Positions 53,680 to 62,408 of a stretch of 64,000 nt of DNA are shown here, in pieces. The position numbers were made by a program, and so were the translations under genes. Under the pieces are notes generated by a model that saw only the letters and a list, made by a program, of their open reading frames with translations, did no database searches and was not told where the DNA came from. Numbering within the stretch: position 1 is the stretch's first letter; each line of letters begins with the position of its first letter. The stretch is from NCBI RefSeq assembly GCF_003350535.1, contig NZ_QQBB01000001.1:186001-250000 (forward strand). Direction: 5' to 3'. The stretch is from Microvirga subterranea (GTDB taxonomy: Bacteria > Pseudomonadota > Alphaproteobacteria > Rhizobiales > Beijerinckiaceae).

Positions 53680-55568
53680 GCGACCGCCCTGCGCCGCGGC
53701 GCCCGCGACACCGGGGGCGGGTTCTCCTCGAAGAGTTCCGCGAGCTTCTCGGTCATCACTCCGCCGAGCTCCTCCGCGTCCACGATGGTGACGGCGCGGC
53801 GGTAGTAGCGGGTCACGTCATGACCGATGCCGATGGCGATGAGCTCCACGGGCGAGCGGGTCTCGATCTCGTCGATGATGAAGCGCAGGTGGCGCTCGAG
53901 ATAATTGCCCGGATTGACCGACAGGGTCGAGTCGTCGACCGGCGCGCCGTCGGAGATCACCATCAGGATGCGGCGCTGCTCGGGACGTCCGAGCAGGCGC
54001 TTGTGCGCCCAGTCGAGCGCCTCGCCGTCGATGTTCTCCTTGAGCAGCCCCTCGCGCATCATCAGGCCGAGATTCTTGCGGGCCCGGCGCCAGGGCGCGT
54101 CCGCCGACTTGTAGACGATGTGGCGCAGGTCGTTGAGCCGGCCCGGATTGGCGGGCTTGCCGCTCTGGAGCCAGGACTCGCGCGCCTGGCCGCCCTTCCA
54201 GGCCCGGGTCGTGAAGCCGAGGATCTCGACCTTCACGCCGCAGCGCTCGAGCGTCCGGGCCAGGATGTCGGCGCAGGTCGCCGCCACCGTGATGGGACGG
54301 CCGCGCATGGAGCCGGAATTGTCCAGGAGCAGGGTCACCACCGTGTCGCGGAAGTTCGTGTCCTGCTCCTGCTTGAAGCTCAGGGGCTGGAACGGGTCCA
54401 TGACCACGCGCGGCAGGCGCGCCGGATCGAGGGTGCCCTCCTCGAGGTCGAACTCCCAGGACCGGTTCTGCTGCGCCATCAGGCGGCGCTGCAGCCGGTT
54501 CGCGAGACGCCCGACCACCCCCTGCAGGTGCGCGAGCTGCTTGTCGAGATAGGCGCGCAGGCGCGTCAGCTCGTCCGAGTCGCAGAGGTCCTCCGCATGG
54601 ATGACCTCGTCGAACTTGGTCGTGAAGGGCTTGTAGTCGGGACCGCGGGCCTCGTTGTGCCGGGACGGCGGACGCCAGGATTCGGCCGCATCCTCGGAAT
54701 CGGCCTCGTCGGCCTCCTCGGGCAGCTCGCCGGAAGGCCCATCCGCGTCTTCGGTGGCGCCGTCCTCCATTTCGTCGCTGGCGTCCTCGCTGACCTCGAC
54801 CTCGGCCCGGTCTCCTTGCGATTCCTGCTCCGACTCGCCCTCGCCCTGCTGCTGGTCCTGGTCGGATTCGTTCTCCTCCTCGTTCTCATCGTCCTCGGGG
54901 TTGAGGGCGGCCTCGTCGGCCATGTCGAGGGAGGCGAGCAGGTCGCGGATCGAGCGCGCGAAATCGCGCTGGCTTTCGATGTTCTTGAGCAGGCCGTCGA
55001 GGTCGCGGCCGGCGCGGTCCTCGACGAAGTCGCGCCAGAGCTCCACGATCTTGGCGGCCGCCGCCGGCGGCCTCTCGCCCGTGAGGCGCTCGCGCACCAT
55101 GAGGGCGACCGCATCCTCGAGCGGCGCATCGGCCCGGTCGGTGATGTCCTCGTACTTGCCGCCGCGATGGTAGCGGTCTTCGAGCATCGCCGTGATGTTG
55201 GACGCGACGCCCCTCATGCGGCGCGAGCCGATGGACTCGACGCGAGCCTGCTCGACCGCGTCGAACACGGCGCGGGCGGCCTGCCCCTCGGGAGCGAGGC
55301 GGCGGTGCAGGGTGGCGTCGTGGCAGGCGAGCCGCAGGGCCATGGCGTCCGCATTGCCGCGCAGGATCGCCACGTCGTGCGAGGTAAGCCGCCGCGGCGG
55401 CTCCGGCAGGCGGGCCTTGTCGCCCATGAGGGCCGGCCGGTCGGACGCGAAGGTCACCTCGAGGTCCGGCTTGCGGGCGATGGCCTTCATGGCACCGGCG
55501 ATGGAGCGCTTCAGCGGCTCCGCCGGCGCTTCCTTCTTCTCACCTGGCTTGCGGTTCGAGATGGACAT
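53676..55568 (-). CDS. cobT: Cobaltochelatase subunit CobT
   Basis: 630 residues. An N-terminal helical part is followed by a long acidic stretch (about 230-300, rich in Glu, Asp, Ser and Gln) and a C-terminal von Willebrand A domain whose metal-binding site D-N-S-G-S-M is near residue 415. This is CobT of the aerobic cobalamin pathway; with CobS it forms an AAA+ chaperone complex that lets CobN insert cobalt into hydrogenobyrinic acid a,c-diamide. CobN is not in the window. It is transcribed after cobS across a 118-base gap that holds a repeat. Confidence 0.94.
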   Translation of the reverse strand: MSISNRKPGEKKEAPAEPLKRSIAGAMKAIARKPDLEVTFASDRPALMGDKARLPEPPRRLTSHDVAILRGNADAMALRLACHDATLHRRLAPEGQAARAVFDAVEQARVESIGSRRMRGVASNITAMLEDRYHRGGKYEDITDRADAPLEDAVALMVRERLTGERPPAAAAKIVELWRDFVEDRAGRDLDGLLKNIESQRDFARSIRDLLASLDMADEAALNPEDDENEEENESDQDQQQGEGESEQESQGDRAEVEVSEDASDEMEDGATEDADGPSGELPEEADEADSEDAAESWRPPSRHNEARGPDYKPFTTKFDEVIHAEDLCDSDELTRLRAYLDKQLAHLQGVVGRLANRLQRRLMAQQNRSWEFDLEEGTLDPARLPRVVMDPFQPLSFKQEQDTNFRDTVVTLLLDNSGSMRGRPITVAATCADILARTLERCGVKVEILGFTTRAWKGGQARESWLQSGKPANPGRLNDLRHIVYKSADAPWRRARKNLGLMMREGLLKENIDGEALDWAHKRLLGRPEQRRILMVISDGAPVDDSTLSVNPGNYLERHLRFIIDEIETRSPVELIAIGIGHDVTRYYRRAVTIVDAEELGGVMTEKLAELFEENPPPVSRAPRRRAVA

Positions 55569-55580
55569 CTCATTCCTTTA

Positions 55581-55684
55581 CCCGTCATCCCGGCCGAAAG
55601 CGTAGCGACGAGCCGGGATCGCCTCAACCAGCGAAGCTCCCATACGATCCCGGATCGCGCCCCGCGGGCGCGTCCGGGACGACA
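55581..55684. repeat. REP-like palindromic element between cobS and cobT
   Basis: Two adjacent inverted repeats: ATCCCGGC (55587-55594) with GCCGGGAT (55612-55619), and TCCCGGA (55648-55654) with TCCGGGA (55673-55679) enclosing CGCGCCC/GGGCGCG (55656-55662, 55666-55672). The opening CGTCATCCCGGCC is the kind of sequence found in dispersed repeats of alphaproteobacteria. It ends right before the cobS stop codon. No second copy was noticed in this window. Confidence 0.65.
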
Positions 55685-55686
55685 CT

Positions 55687-56676
55687 TTACGACAGCGCCA
55701 CGTTCACGGCGCTCTCCGGCAGGTCCTTGCCGAAGGAGCGCTGGTAGAACTCGGCCACCAGGGCGCGCTCGAGCTCGTCGCACTTGTTCAGGAAGGTGAC
55801 CCGGAACGCGAAGCCCGTGTCGCCGAAGATCTCGGCGTTCTCGGCCCAGGTGATCACCGTGCGCGGGCTCATGACCGTCGAGAGATCGCCGTTCATGAAG
55901 GCGCTGCGGGTGAGATCCGCCACGCGCACCATCTTGTTGACGATGTCCCGCCCCTCGGCGCTGTCCTGGTAGTGCTTCGCCTTGGAGAGGACGATGTCCA
56001 CCTCCTTGTCGTGCGGCAGGTAATTCAGGGTGGTGACGATCGACCAGCGGTCCATCTGGCCCTGGTTGATCTGTTGCGTGCCATGGTACAGGCCGGACGT
56101 GTCGCCGAGGCCCACCGTGTTGGCGGTGGCGAAGAGGCGGAAGGCCGGGTGAGGCCGGATGACCCGCTTCTGGTCCAGGAGCGTGAGCTTGCCCGACTGC
56201 TCCAGCACGCGCTGGATCACGAACATCACGTCCGGACGGCCCGCGTCGTACTCGTCGAAGACCAGCGCCACGTTGTTCTGCAGGGCCCAGGGCAGGATGC
56301 CGTCCTGGAAGGCGGTGATCTGCTTGCCCTCCTGGAGCACGATGGCGTCCTTGCCGACGAGATCGATGCGCGACACGTGGCTGTCGAGGTTCACGCGCAC
56401 GCAGGGCCAGTTGAGGCGGGCCGCCACCTGCTCGATATGGGTCGACTTGCCGGTGCCGTGATAGCCCGTGATCATGACACGGCGGTTGCGCGCGAAGCCT
56501 GCCAGGATCGCCAGGGTGGTCTCGCGGTCGAACAGGTAGTCCGGATCGAGATCCGGCACATGCTCCTCGCTCTGGGAAAAGGCCGGAACCTCCAGATCCG
56601 AGTCGATGCCGAAGACCTGTCGCACGGACACCTTCATGTCCGGGATGTTGGTCGGTGTCTCGGTGAGTGCGGTCAT
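55687..56676 (-). CDS. cobS: Cobaltochelatase AAA+ subunit CobS
   Basis: 329 residues from the ATG at 56676 (GAGG ahead; earlier in-frame starts lack a site). The MoxR/AAA+ ATPase core has Walker [10 protein letters not shown] (about 71-79), Walker B ALVFDEYD and the sensor region [14 protein letters not shown]. CobS supplies ATPase power to the CobN-CobS-CobT cobalt chelatase. The leading segment with [12 protein letters not shown] is characteristic of this subunit. The J-domain gene is just upstream. Confidence 0.95.
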   Translation of the reverse strand: MTALTETPTNIPDMKVSVRQVFGIDSDLEVPAFSQSEEHVPDLDPDYLFDRETTLAILAGFARNRRVMITGYHGTGKSTHIEQVAARLNWPCVRVNLDSHVSRIDLVGKDAIVLQEGKQITAFQDGILPWALQNNVALVFDEYDAGRPDVMFVIQRVLEQSGKLTLLDQKRVIRPHPAFRLFATANTVGLGDTSGLYHGTQQINQGQMDRWSIVTTLNYLPHDKEVDIVLSKAKHYQDSAEGRDIVNKMVRVADLTRSAFMNGDLSTVMSPRTVITWAENAEIFGDTGFAFRVTFLNKCDELERALVAEFYQRSFGKDLPESAVNVALS

Positions 56677-56796
56677 TGGGGCCTCGCGGTCGGATCTGGA
56701 GTGGTTCATTTCAAGGAATGCCAAGGACTTCTTATCGCCCGCGGCAGGATGGCGCAATTTCCCATACGCCTAACAGGGTTGCATGAACGGGGCCGT

Positions 56797-57426
56797 TCAG
56801 CACAAGCCGGCGGTTTTCAGGACGTCATGCGCCTTGATGATGTCGCGTAAGCGGTCCTCGAAGGAGCGGTCGCCGCCGTTGGCGTCCGGGTGAAACTGTT
56901 TCACCAGGGCCTTGTACTGGGCCTTGATGGCCGGCCCCTCGGCCGTTTCGTCGAGGCCGAGCACGTCGAGGGCGCGGCGCACGGCGCCCGTGTAGCGGGG
57001 CTTCTTGGGCTCCGCCGCCTGCTGCCGGCGCTGGCGCCCCTGCCTGAAATCCTCGCCCCGCAGGATGCCGAGCGGATCGAAATAGCCCCAGTCCCGTTCG
57101 CCGCCTGTCCCGGTGCCTTCGCTCTTGCCGGCAGCGTTGACCCCCATGGCCCAGGTCGGCCGGTGGCCGATGGTGGCGTCCTTCTGGAAGGCCGCGACGG
57201 CGGTGTCGGACATGCCGGCGAAGTAGTTGTAGGAGGCGTTGTACTCGCGCACGTGCTCGAGGCAGAAGCGCCAGTACTGCCCTTCTTGGTCCCGCCCCTT
57301 CGGCGCCCGGTACTGTCCCTCCGCCTTGCAGGCCGGATGTTCGCAGACGGGCCCCTTGGTCTCCCGGGGCTCGTCGCATGAAGGCTTGATGCGGATACGG
57401 TCGAAAAGAGGCGAATTGAGATCCAT
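56797..57426 (-). CDS. J-domain protein with N-terminal cysteine-rich segment
   Basis: 209 residues. The C-terminal J domain has the His-Pro-Asp motif at 179-181 (KQFHPDANGGDR) after the helix AIKAQYKALV. The N-terminal part has Cys28, Cys33, Cys55 and His58 (CEHPAC ... FCLEH), which could be a zinc site. J proteins stimulate Hsp70 ATPase. Genes of this type next to cobS are common in Hyphomicrobiales, suggesting a role in assembling the cobaltochelatase, but this is inference. Confidence 0.87.
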   Translation of the reverse strand: MDLNSPLFDRIRIKPSCDEPRETKGPVCEHPACKAEGQYRAPKGRDQEGQYWRFCLEHVREYNASYNYFAGMSDTAVAAFQKDATIGHRPTWAMGVNAAGKSEGTGTGGERDWGYFDPLGILRGEDFRQGRQRRQQAAEPKKPRYTGAVRRALDVLGLDETAEGPAIKAQYKALVKQFHPDANGGDRSFEDRLRDIIKAHDVLKTAGLC

Positions 57427-57513
57427 GATACAGCGATTATGAGTGGCTTGAGGCCGGGAGCCAAGGCCTCAGCGCTTTTCGCCGCAGACCCGTTCAAAAA
57501 GGTTTACCACAGC

Positions 57514-57780
57514 ATGACCCTTGCCGCCTGGATCACGCAGGAACTGCAGAACCGCCTGAACCCCTCAGCGCTGACCGTCATCGACGAATCGGAGCAGCAT
57601 CACGGCCATGCCGGATGGCGCGAAGGAGGCGAGACTCACTTCCGAATTAATATCGTGTCGGAGGCCTTCAGCGGCAAGAGCCGGGTCGACCGCCACCGCC
57701 TCGTCAACGAGGTGCTTCAAGGCGCCTTCGACCGGGGCCTGCACGCCCTCGCCATCCAGGCGAAGGCGCCGGGGGAGTAA
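57514..57780 (+). CDS. bolA: BolA-family protein
   Basis: 88 residues from the ATG at 57514; the frame is open 75 bases upstream but the family starts here. It has the BolA signature HHGHAGWREGGETHFRINIVSEAFSGKSRVDRHR: in order, the HxGH segment, a THF strand and the S-x-x-R-V-x-R-H-R helix, which with a glutaredoxin can hold an iron-sulfur cluster. It is divergent from the J-domain gene and converges on the thiolase gene 15 bases downstream. Confidence 0.92.
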   Translation: MTLAAWITQELQNRLNPSALTVIDESEQHHGHAGWREGGETHFRINIVSEAFSGKSRVDRHRLVNEVLQGAFDRGLHALAIQAKAPGE

Positions 57781-57795
57781 GCCGCCCCAAGCGGC

Positions 57796-58962
57796 TTACT
57801 TGATCCGCTCGAGCACGCTCACGTAGTTGGCGACAGCCGCGCCGCCCATGTTGAAGATGCCGCCGAGCGTCGGGTTCTTCACCTGGATGCCGCCGGCCTC
57901 CTCGCAGAGCTGCATGGCCGAGAGCGCATGCATGGATACGCCCGTCGCGCCGATCGGATGGCCCTTGGCCTTGAGGCCGCCGGAGGGGTTCACCGGCAGC
58001 TTGCCGTCCCGGTTGGTCCAGCCTTCCTTGACGGCGATGGCGCCCTGACCGGGAGGAGTCAGGCCCATGGCCTCGTACTCGATCAGCTCGGCGATCGTGA
58101 AGCAGTCGTGCGTCTCCACGAAGGAGAGGTCGGAGAGCTGGATGCCGGCCTGGTCGAGCGCCCGCCGCCAGGCTTCGGCACAGCCCTCGAACGCGATGAT
58201 GTCGCGCTTCGACATCGGCAGGAAATCCTGGGCGTGCGCCGTGGCCCGGAACGCCACCGCGCGCGGCATGCGAAGCGCCGTCTCCGTGTCGGCCAGGACG
58301 AGCGCCGCGGCGCCGTCGGAGACGAGCGAGCAGTCGGTGCGCTTCAGGGGGCCTGCCACGAACGGGTTCTTGTCGCTCTCGGCGCGGCAGAACTCGAAGC
58401 CGAGATCCTTGCGCATCTGGGCATAAGGATTGTCGACGCCGTTCTTGTGGTTCTTGGCCGCGATGCCGGCGAGCGCGTCCGACTGGTCGCCGTAGCGCTG
58501 GAAGTAGCGGCCGGCGATCTGCCCGAAGACGCCCGCGAAGCCGCCCTTGGTCTCGCCGTCCTCCGGCAGGTACGAGGCCTTCAGGAGGATATTGCCGATC
58601 TCGGGGCCCGGCGTGCGGGTCATCTGCTCGACGCCGACCACCAGAACGGTCTTGGCCCGACGCGCCTCGATGGTCTTGATCGCTTGGTGCACGGCCGCGG
58701 AGCCCGTGGCGCACGCGTTCTCCACCCGGGTGGCCGGCTTGAAGCGGAACTTGTCGCTCGCCTGGAACACCAGGGAGGCGGTGAAGTCCTGGGGCGAGAA
58801 CCCGCCGTTGAAATGGCCGAGCACCACCTCGTCGATGTCCTCGGGGCCGAGGCCTGCATGCTCCAGCGCCTCGTTGGTGACGCGCACGATCAGGCTCTCG
58901 ACCGTTTCGTTGTCGAGCTTGCCGAAGGGCGTATGGGCCCAGCCGACGATGCAGGCTGTCAT
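57796..58962 (-). CDS. Thiolase-family acyl-CoA acetyltransferase (SCP-x type)
   Basis: 388 residues from the ATG at 58962 with GAGG at good spacing. The nucleophile is Cys84 in VENACATGS; the conserved His335 is in GHPIGATG. The usual C-terminal Cys-x-Gly is replaced by N-M-G-G near 372-375, as seen in the SCP-x group that lacks this second cysteine. It probably works in fatty-acid or branched-chain degradation. No other beta-oxidation genes lie beside it. Confidence 0.87.
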   Translation of the reverse strand: MTACIVGWAHTPFGKLDNETVESLIVRVTNEALEHAGLGPEDIDEVVLGHFNGGFSPQDFTASLVFQASDKFRFKPATRVENACATGSAAVHQAIKTIEARRAKTVLVVGVEQMTRTPGPEIGNILLKASYLPEDGETKGGFAGVFGQIAGRYFQRYGDQSDALAGIAAKNHKNGVDNPYAQMRKDLGFEFCRAESDKNPFVAGPLKRTDCSLVSDGAAALVLADTETALRMPRAVAFRATAHAQDFLPMSKRDIIAFEGCAEAWRRALDQAGIQLSDLSFVETHDCFTIAELIEYEAMGLTPPGQGAIAVKEGWTNRDGKLPVNPSGGLKAKGHPIGATGVSMHALSAMQLCEEAGGIQVKNPTLGGIFNMGGAAVANYVSVLERIK

Positions 58963-59129
58963 GGGGTTTCCTCGCGAATCCGTTTGCTTGAAAGGGAAGA
59001 TGGGGCCATTCGGGAACCGCAGCAAGGGACGCTGCCGTAAGGGGCGAAAAGAAGTTCGGGGGCCGCCCTTCCGTCTTGCCTGACCTCTGGTCCTTATGGT
59101 CCATAGAGGCCCTTCGGATGAGGTCTTCC

Positions 59130-59708
59130 ATGCGCTTATGTGTCTTTTGCGGCTCCAATGCGGGCTCCGATTCGTCCTATCTCGAGGCGGCGCGCGGCCT
59201 GGGCGAGGCGCTCGCGCGGGAAAGGATCGGGCTCGTCTACGGCGGCGCGTCGGTCGGCCTGATGGGCGCCGTCGCGGATGCCGTGATGGCCGGGGGCGGA
59301 GAGGTCATCGGCGTGATGCCCCAGTCGCTTGTCGACAAGGAGATCGCCCACAAGAACCTGCCCGATCTGAGGATCGTCGGCTCCATGCACGAGCGCAAGG
59401 CGCTCATGGCCGAGCTTGCGGACGGCTTCGTGGCTCTTCCCGGGGGCTTGGGCACCTTCGAGGAGCTGTTCGAGGTCTGGACCTGGGCCCAGCTCGGCTA
59501 CCATCGCAAGCCCTGCTCGCTTCTGAACGTGAGCGGCTTCTACGACAAGCTGACGGGTTTCCTCGACGATGTGGTGGAGCGCGGCTTCGTCAAGCCGGTC
59601 CATCGGTCCATGCTGATCGTGGAGCAGGAGCCCGACGCGCTCATCCGGGCCTTGCGGGCCTACGAGCCGCCGGCCGTGACCAAGTGGATCAAGGCGGGCG
59701 AGCGGTGA
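59130..59708 (+). CDS. LOG-family protein (cytokinin riboside phosphoribohydrolase-like)
   Basis: 192 residues from the ATG at 59130 (GAGG seven bases ahead). The nucleotide-binding and catalytic pattern is clear: VYGGASVGLMG near 37-46, Arg89-Lys90 in MHERK and PGGLGTFEE at 104-112. LOG proteins remove ribose 5-phosphate from nucleotide cytokinins in plants and act as AMP/nucleotide phosphoribohydrolases in bacteria. Its stop overlaps the start of the NUDIX gene (GTGA), implying a nucleotide clean-up pair. Confidence 0.9.
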   Translation: MRLCVFCGSNAGSDSSYLEAARGLGEALARERIGLVYGGASVGLMGAVADAVMAGGGEVIGVMPQSLVDKEIAHKNLPDLRIVGSMHERKALMAELADGFVALPGGLGTFEELFEVWTWAQLGYHRKPCSLLNVSGFYDKLTGFLDDVVERGFVKPVHRSMLIVEQEPDALIRALRAYEPPAVTKWIKAGER

Positions 59709-60115
59709 TCGACATCGTGACGGCCCTGATCCGCGACGAGCGCGGGCACGTGCTCCTCGTGCGCAAACGGGGCACCGTGGCCCTCATGCAGCCGGGCGGA
59801 AAGCGCGAGCCGGGCGAGAGCGACCTCCAGTCCCTGGAGCGGGAGCTGCATGAGGAGCTCGGCTGCCGGATCGCGGCGGAGTCGGCGCAGGCTCTCGGGG
59901 TCTTCGAGGCCCCGGCCGCGAACGAGCCGGGGCAGCGGGTGCGGGCGTCGGTCTACGGGGTCCGCATATCGGGCCCGTTCGGCCCGCGCGCGGAGATCGC
60001 CGAGCACGCCTGGATCGATCCGCACGAGCCCGGCGACAGGGTTCTGGCACCGCTCACCCGAGATGTGGTGCTGCCCCTCGCCCGGTCCCTGAACGAGGCG
60101 GCTCAGGCCCGGTAG
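59705..60115 (+). CDS. NUDIX hydrolase
   Basis: 136 residues from a GTG start that overlaps the LOG stop. The NUDIX box is intact: GGKREPGESDLQSLERELHEELG, with the G-x5-E-x7-R-E-L-x-E-E-x-G spacing, at about 31-53. It should cleave a nucleoside diphosphate linked to another group. It converges on the 2OG oxygenase gene and overlaps it by 13 bases. Confidence 0.9.
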   Translation: MIDIVTALIRDERGHVLLVRKRGTVALMQPGGKREPGESDLQSLERELHEELGCRIAAESAQALGVFEAPAANEPGQRVRASVYGVRISGPFGPRAEIAEHAWIDPHEPGDRVLAPLTRDVVLPLARSLNEAAQAR

Positions 60116-61236
60116 GCGCCGACATCGTCGCCGAGCTTGGCATTGTTCGCCTCCCGGATCCGGGCGGCGGCATCGTCGTACAGGAACGGCAGGAAGGCGA
60201 AGCGCCGCCCGGCGGTGACCTTCGAGACCGCGTGAAGCAGTGAGCAGGAGAACACCACGGCCCCGCCCGGAGGCGCCTTGTAGCTCCGCGGCCCGTATTC
60301 CGGGAAGCTCACCTCGCCGCCGTCGAAATCGGCATTGAGGTTGATCGAGACGGCGAAGCGGCGGTGTGCCGTGCCGCTGGTGGTGTTGTCCCGGTGGGCC
60401 CGGAAATGGCCGCCGTCCTCGGCGGCGTAGCAGGAGACGATGTACCGCTCCATGCGGGTGGGTCTGAAGAAGTGAACCTTCTCGATCTCCGGATTGACCC
60501 GGCGCACGATACGGCCCTGGATCTGCCGGATCAGGTTCTCGTCGGCGATCGTGTAATCCTTGCGCCGCTTGTGGTCCGGGTTGTGGACCGCAACGGTCTT
60601 GCCGTCGATCTCGCGCATGAAGCCCGATTCCTCGCCGCCGTGGGCCTCATAGAGCCCGATCAGGTGACGGCAGAAGGCAGGCTCGAACACGTCCGGGATG
60701 ATGAGGACCGGAGCCTGAACCTCGAAGCCCGCGAAACGCTCGACGGGCGGCAGGTTTCGAAGGTAGGCGGCGACCTCTTCCCGGTCGCTGCCATCCTCCC
60801 TGAACGGGAAGACGGCCCGCACGCGCAGGGTCGGGTTGAGCACCATCCAGAATCGCCGCATCGGCGCACCGCCCTCGGGTGCCTCCTGGGGCAAGGCGCC
60901 GTAGAGCCGGCTGATCCGGCCGTCGAAGTCCCAGAACTGGCGGATGCCCGGGAGATTCTCGCGGACCCGGCCCTCCTGCTCGTCGGCCGGATCGATGCTC
61001 ACGCCGAAGACCGCGATGTTGGTATCGTCGAAGAGGCTGCGGCACGGGCCGTTCAGCGCCTCGAGGGCCGCGCGACCGGCCGGATCGGAAGCGGTTCCGA
61101 AGAAGCACAGCACCACGTAGCGGCCCGCCGCCGTGTCGAAAGCGTAGTTCGGGTTGCTCGTGCTCCTCTGATGAAACCAGGGAGCCGGATCGCCGGCCGC
61201 GAGAGCACGGTAGGTCGGTTGGCCGGCAGCGGTCAT
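60103..61236 (-). CDS. Redoxin-like domain fused to a 2OG-Fe(II) oxygenase
   Basis: 377 residues from the ATG at 61236 (GGGGAGA ahead). Residues 1-165 are a thioredoxin/peroxiredoxin fold, but where peroxiredoxins have the peroxidatic cysteine (T-x-x-C) this protein has FFGTASDPAG, so no peroxidase cysteine remains. Residues 175-377 are a prolyl-hydroxylase-type 2-oxoglutarate oxygenase: His281-x-Asp283 (AHRDN), His335 (LLHAV) and an Arg at 344-345 that would bind oxoglutarate. The enzyme would hydroxylate a protein or small molecule, with the redoxin part acting as a binding module. The substrate is unknown. Confidence 0.85.
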   Translation of the reverse strand: MTAAGQPTYRALAAGDPAPWFHQRSTSNPNYAFDTAAGRYVVLCFFGTASDPAGRAALEALNGPCRSLFDDTNIAVFGVSIDPADEQEGRVRENLPGIRQFWDFDGRISRLYGALPQEAPEGGAPMRRFWMVLNPTLRVRAVFPFREDGSDREEVAAYLRNLPPVERFAGFEVQAPVLIIPDVFEPAFCRHLIGLYEAHGGEESGFMREIDGKTVAVHNPDHKRRKDYTIADENLIRQIQGRIVRRVNPEIEKVHFFRPTRMERYIVSCYAAEDGGHFRAHRDNTTSGTAHRRFAVSINLNADFDGGEVSFPEYGPRSYKAPPGGAVVFSCSLLHAVSKVTAGRRFAFLPFLYDDAAARIREANNAKLGDDVGAYRA

Positions 61237-61312
61237 CGGCTCGTCTCCCCTAGAGAAAAACAATGTTTCAATAGGAATATCTTGGACGGGCCGTCGAGCG
61301 CAACCGTCGCGC

Positions 61313-62215
61313 CTAGTGCTGGGACAGCAGCAGGAAGGCGACGCCGCCGAGGATGAGCGCCATGCCGACGAGTTCCCGGCGGGTCGTGGTCTGGGCCATG
61401 AAGCGGTGGGAGACAGCCTGCGCCATCAGAACCTCGACCAACGCCAAGGTCCGGACATTGGCGGCGGTCGTCAGGGCAAAGCCGATGAACCAGAACTGGG
61501 ACGCGAGCGCACCCAGGAAGCCGGCCCCCAGCGACGGCCTCCAGGCCGCGAAGCTCGCCAGCAGGGCCCGGCGGTCGAACAGGCCGAGCCAGACGAGCAG
61601 GATGGCGGTCTGAAGCCCCAGGCCCCAGGCCAACGTCGTCGTGGCCCGGATCACGAAGGAGCCCTCGGGCAGCGACAGGATCGCCCCGCGAAACCCGATG
61701 GCCGCGAGGGCAAAGAAGGCGCCGGCCGCGACGCCGGCCGCAACGGGCCTGACGCCGGCCGAGGTCAGGCTCGTGCCCGGCTTGACGGACATCAGCACCA
61801 CGCCCGCCGTGGCGACCAGGATCGCCAGGGCGACCGGCGGGGTCAGCGGGTCTCCGAGAAGCACGAGTCCGAAGAGCGCCACCTGGACCGGCTCGGTCTT
61901 GGTGTAGGCTGTCACCACCGAGAAGGCGCGCTCCCGCATGGCCGAGAGCATGAGAGCCGTGGCAAGGATCTGGGTGGCGGCTCCGCCCAGGACGTAGAGC
62001 AGGAACGTCGCGTTCGGAGCCGGGACACCTTCGCCGGACACGAGGCGCACGCCGGCCAAGGCTAGGAGCGCGAAAGGAAAACCGTAAAGAAAGCGGACCT
62101 GCGTCGCCCCCACCGTGCCGATCTGCTCAGTCAAACGGCGCTGCGTCGCATTTCTGCCGGTCTGAGCGGCCGCAGCGGCCAAGGTCACGGGAATCCAGAG
62201 AAGGGATAAATTCAT
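61313..62215 (-). CDS. DMT-superfamily (EamA) exporter
   Basis: 300 residues from the ATG at 62215. Ten hydrophobic helices in two repeated halves, with KTEPVQVALFGLVLLGD in the first and EVLMAQAVSHRFMAQ in the second, as in EamA permeases for amino acids and metabolites. It stands between the redoxin-oxygenase gene, 76 bases away, and the divergent D,D-carboxypeptidase gene. Confidence 0.85.
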   Translation of the reverse strand: MNLSLLWIPVTLAAAAAQTGRNATQRRLTEQIGTVGATQVRFLYGFPFALLALAGVRLVSGEGVPAPNATFLLYVLGGAATQILATALMLSAMRERAFSVVTAYTKTEPVQVALFGLVLLGDPLTPPVALAILVATAGVVLMSVKPGTSLTSAGVRPVAAGVAAGAFFALAAIGFRGAILSLPEGSFVIRATTTLAWGLGLQTAILLVWLGLFDRRALLASFAAWRPSLGAGFLGALASQFWFIGFALTTAANVRTLALVEVLMAQAVSHRFMAQTTTRRELVGMALILGGVAFLLLSQH

Positions 62216-62408
62216 CGATTGTTCTTCAAAGCGCGCCGCTCTTGCCACTCTCTTGCCACGGAATCCCTTAGAAAGGGTGGATACTCATCAACAATAAGCA
62301 CCGGTGTCTCTGGCTATTCCAGGGCTTCGGGACTAAAAATAGCCGAGCTGGCACAAGCGGGACCGTCGGATTTCCCCTTTGACCATAGCCTTCATGGAGC
62401 CGTTCCGG

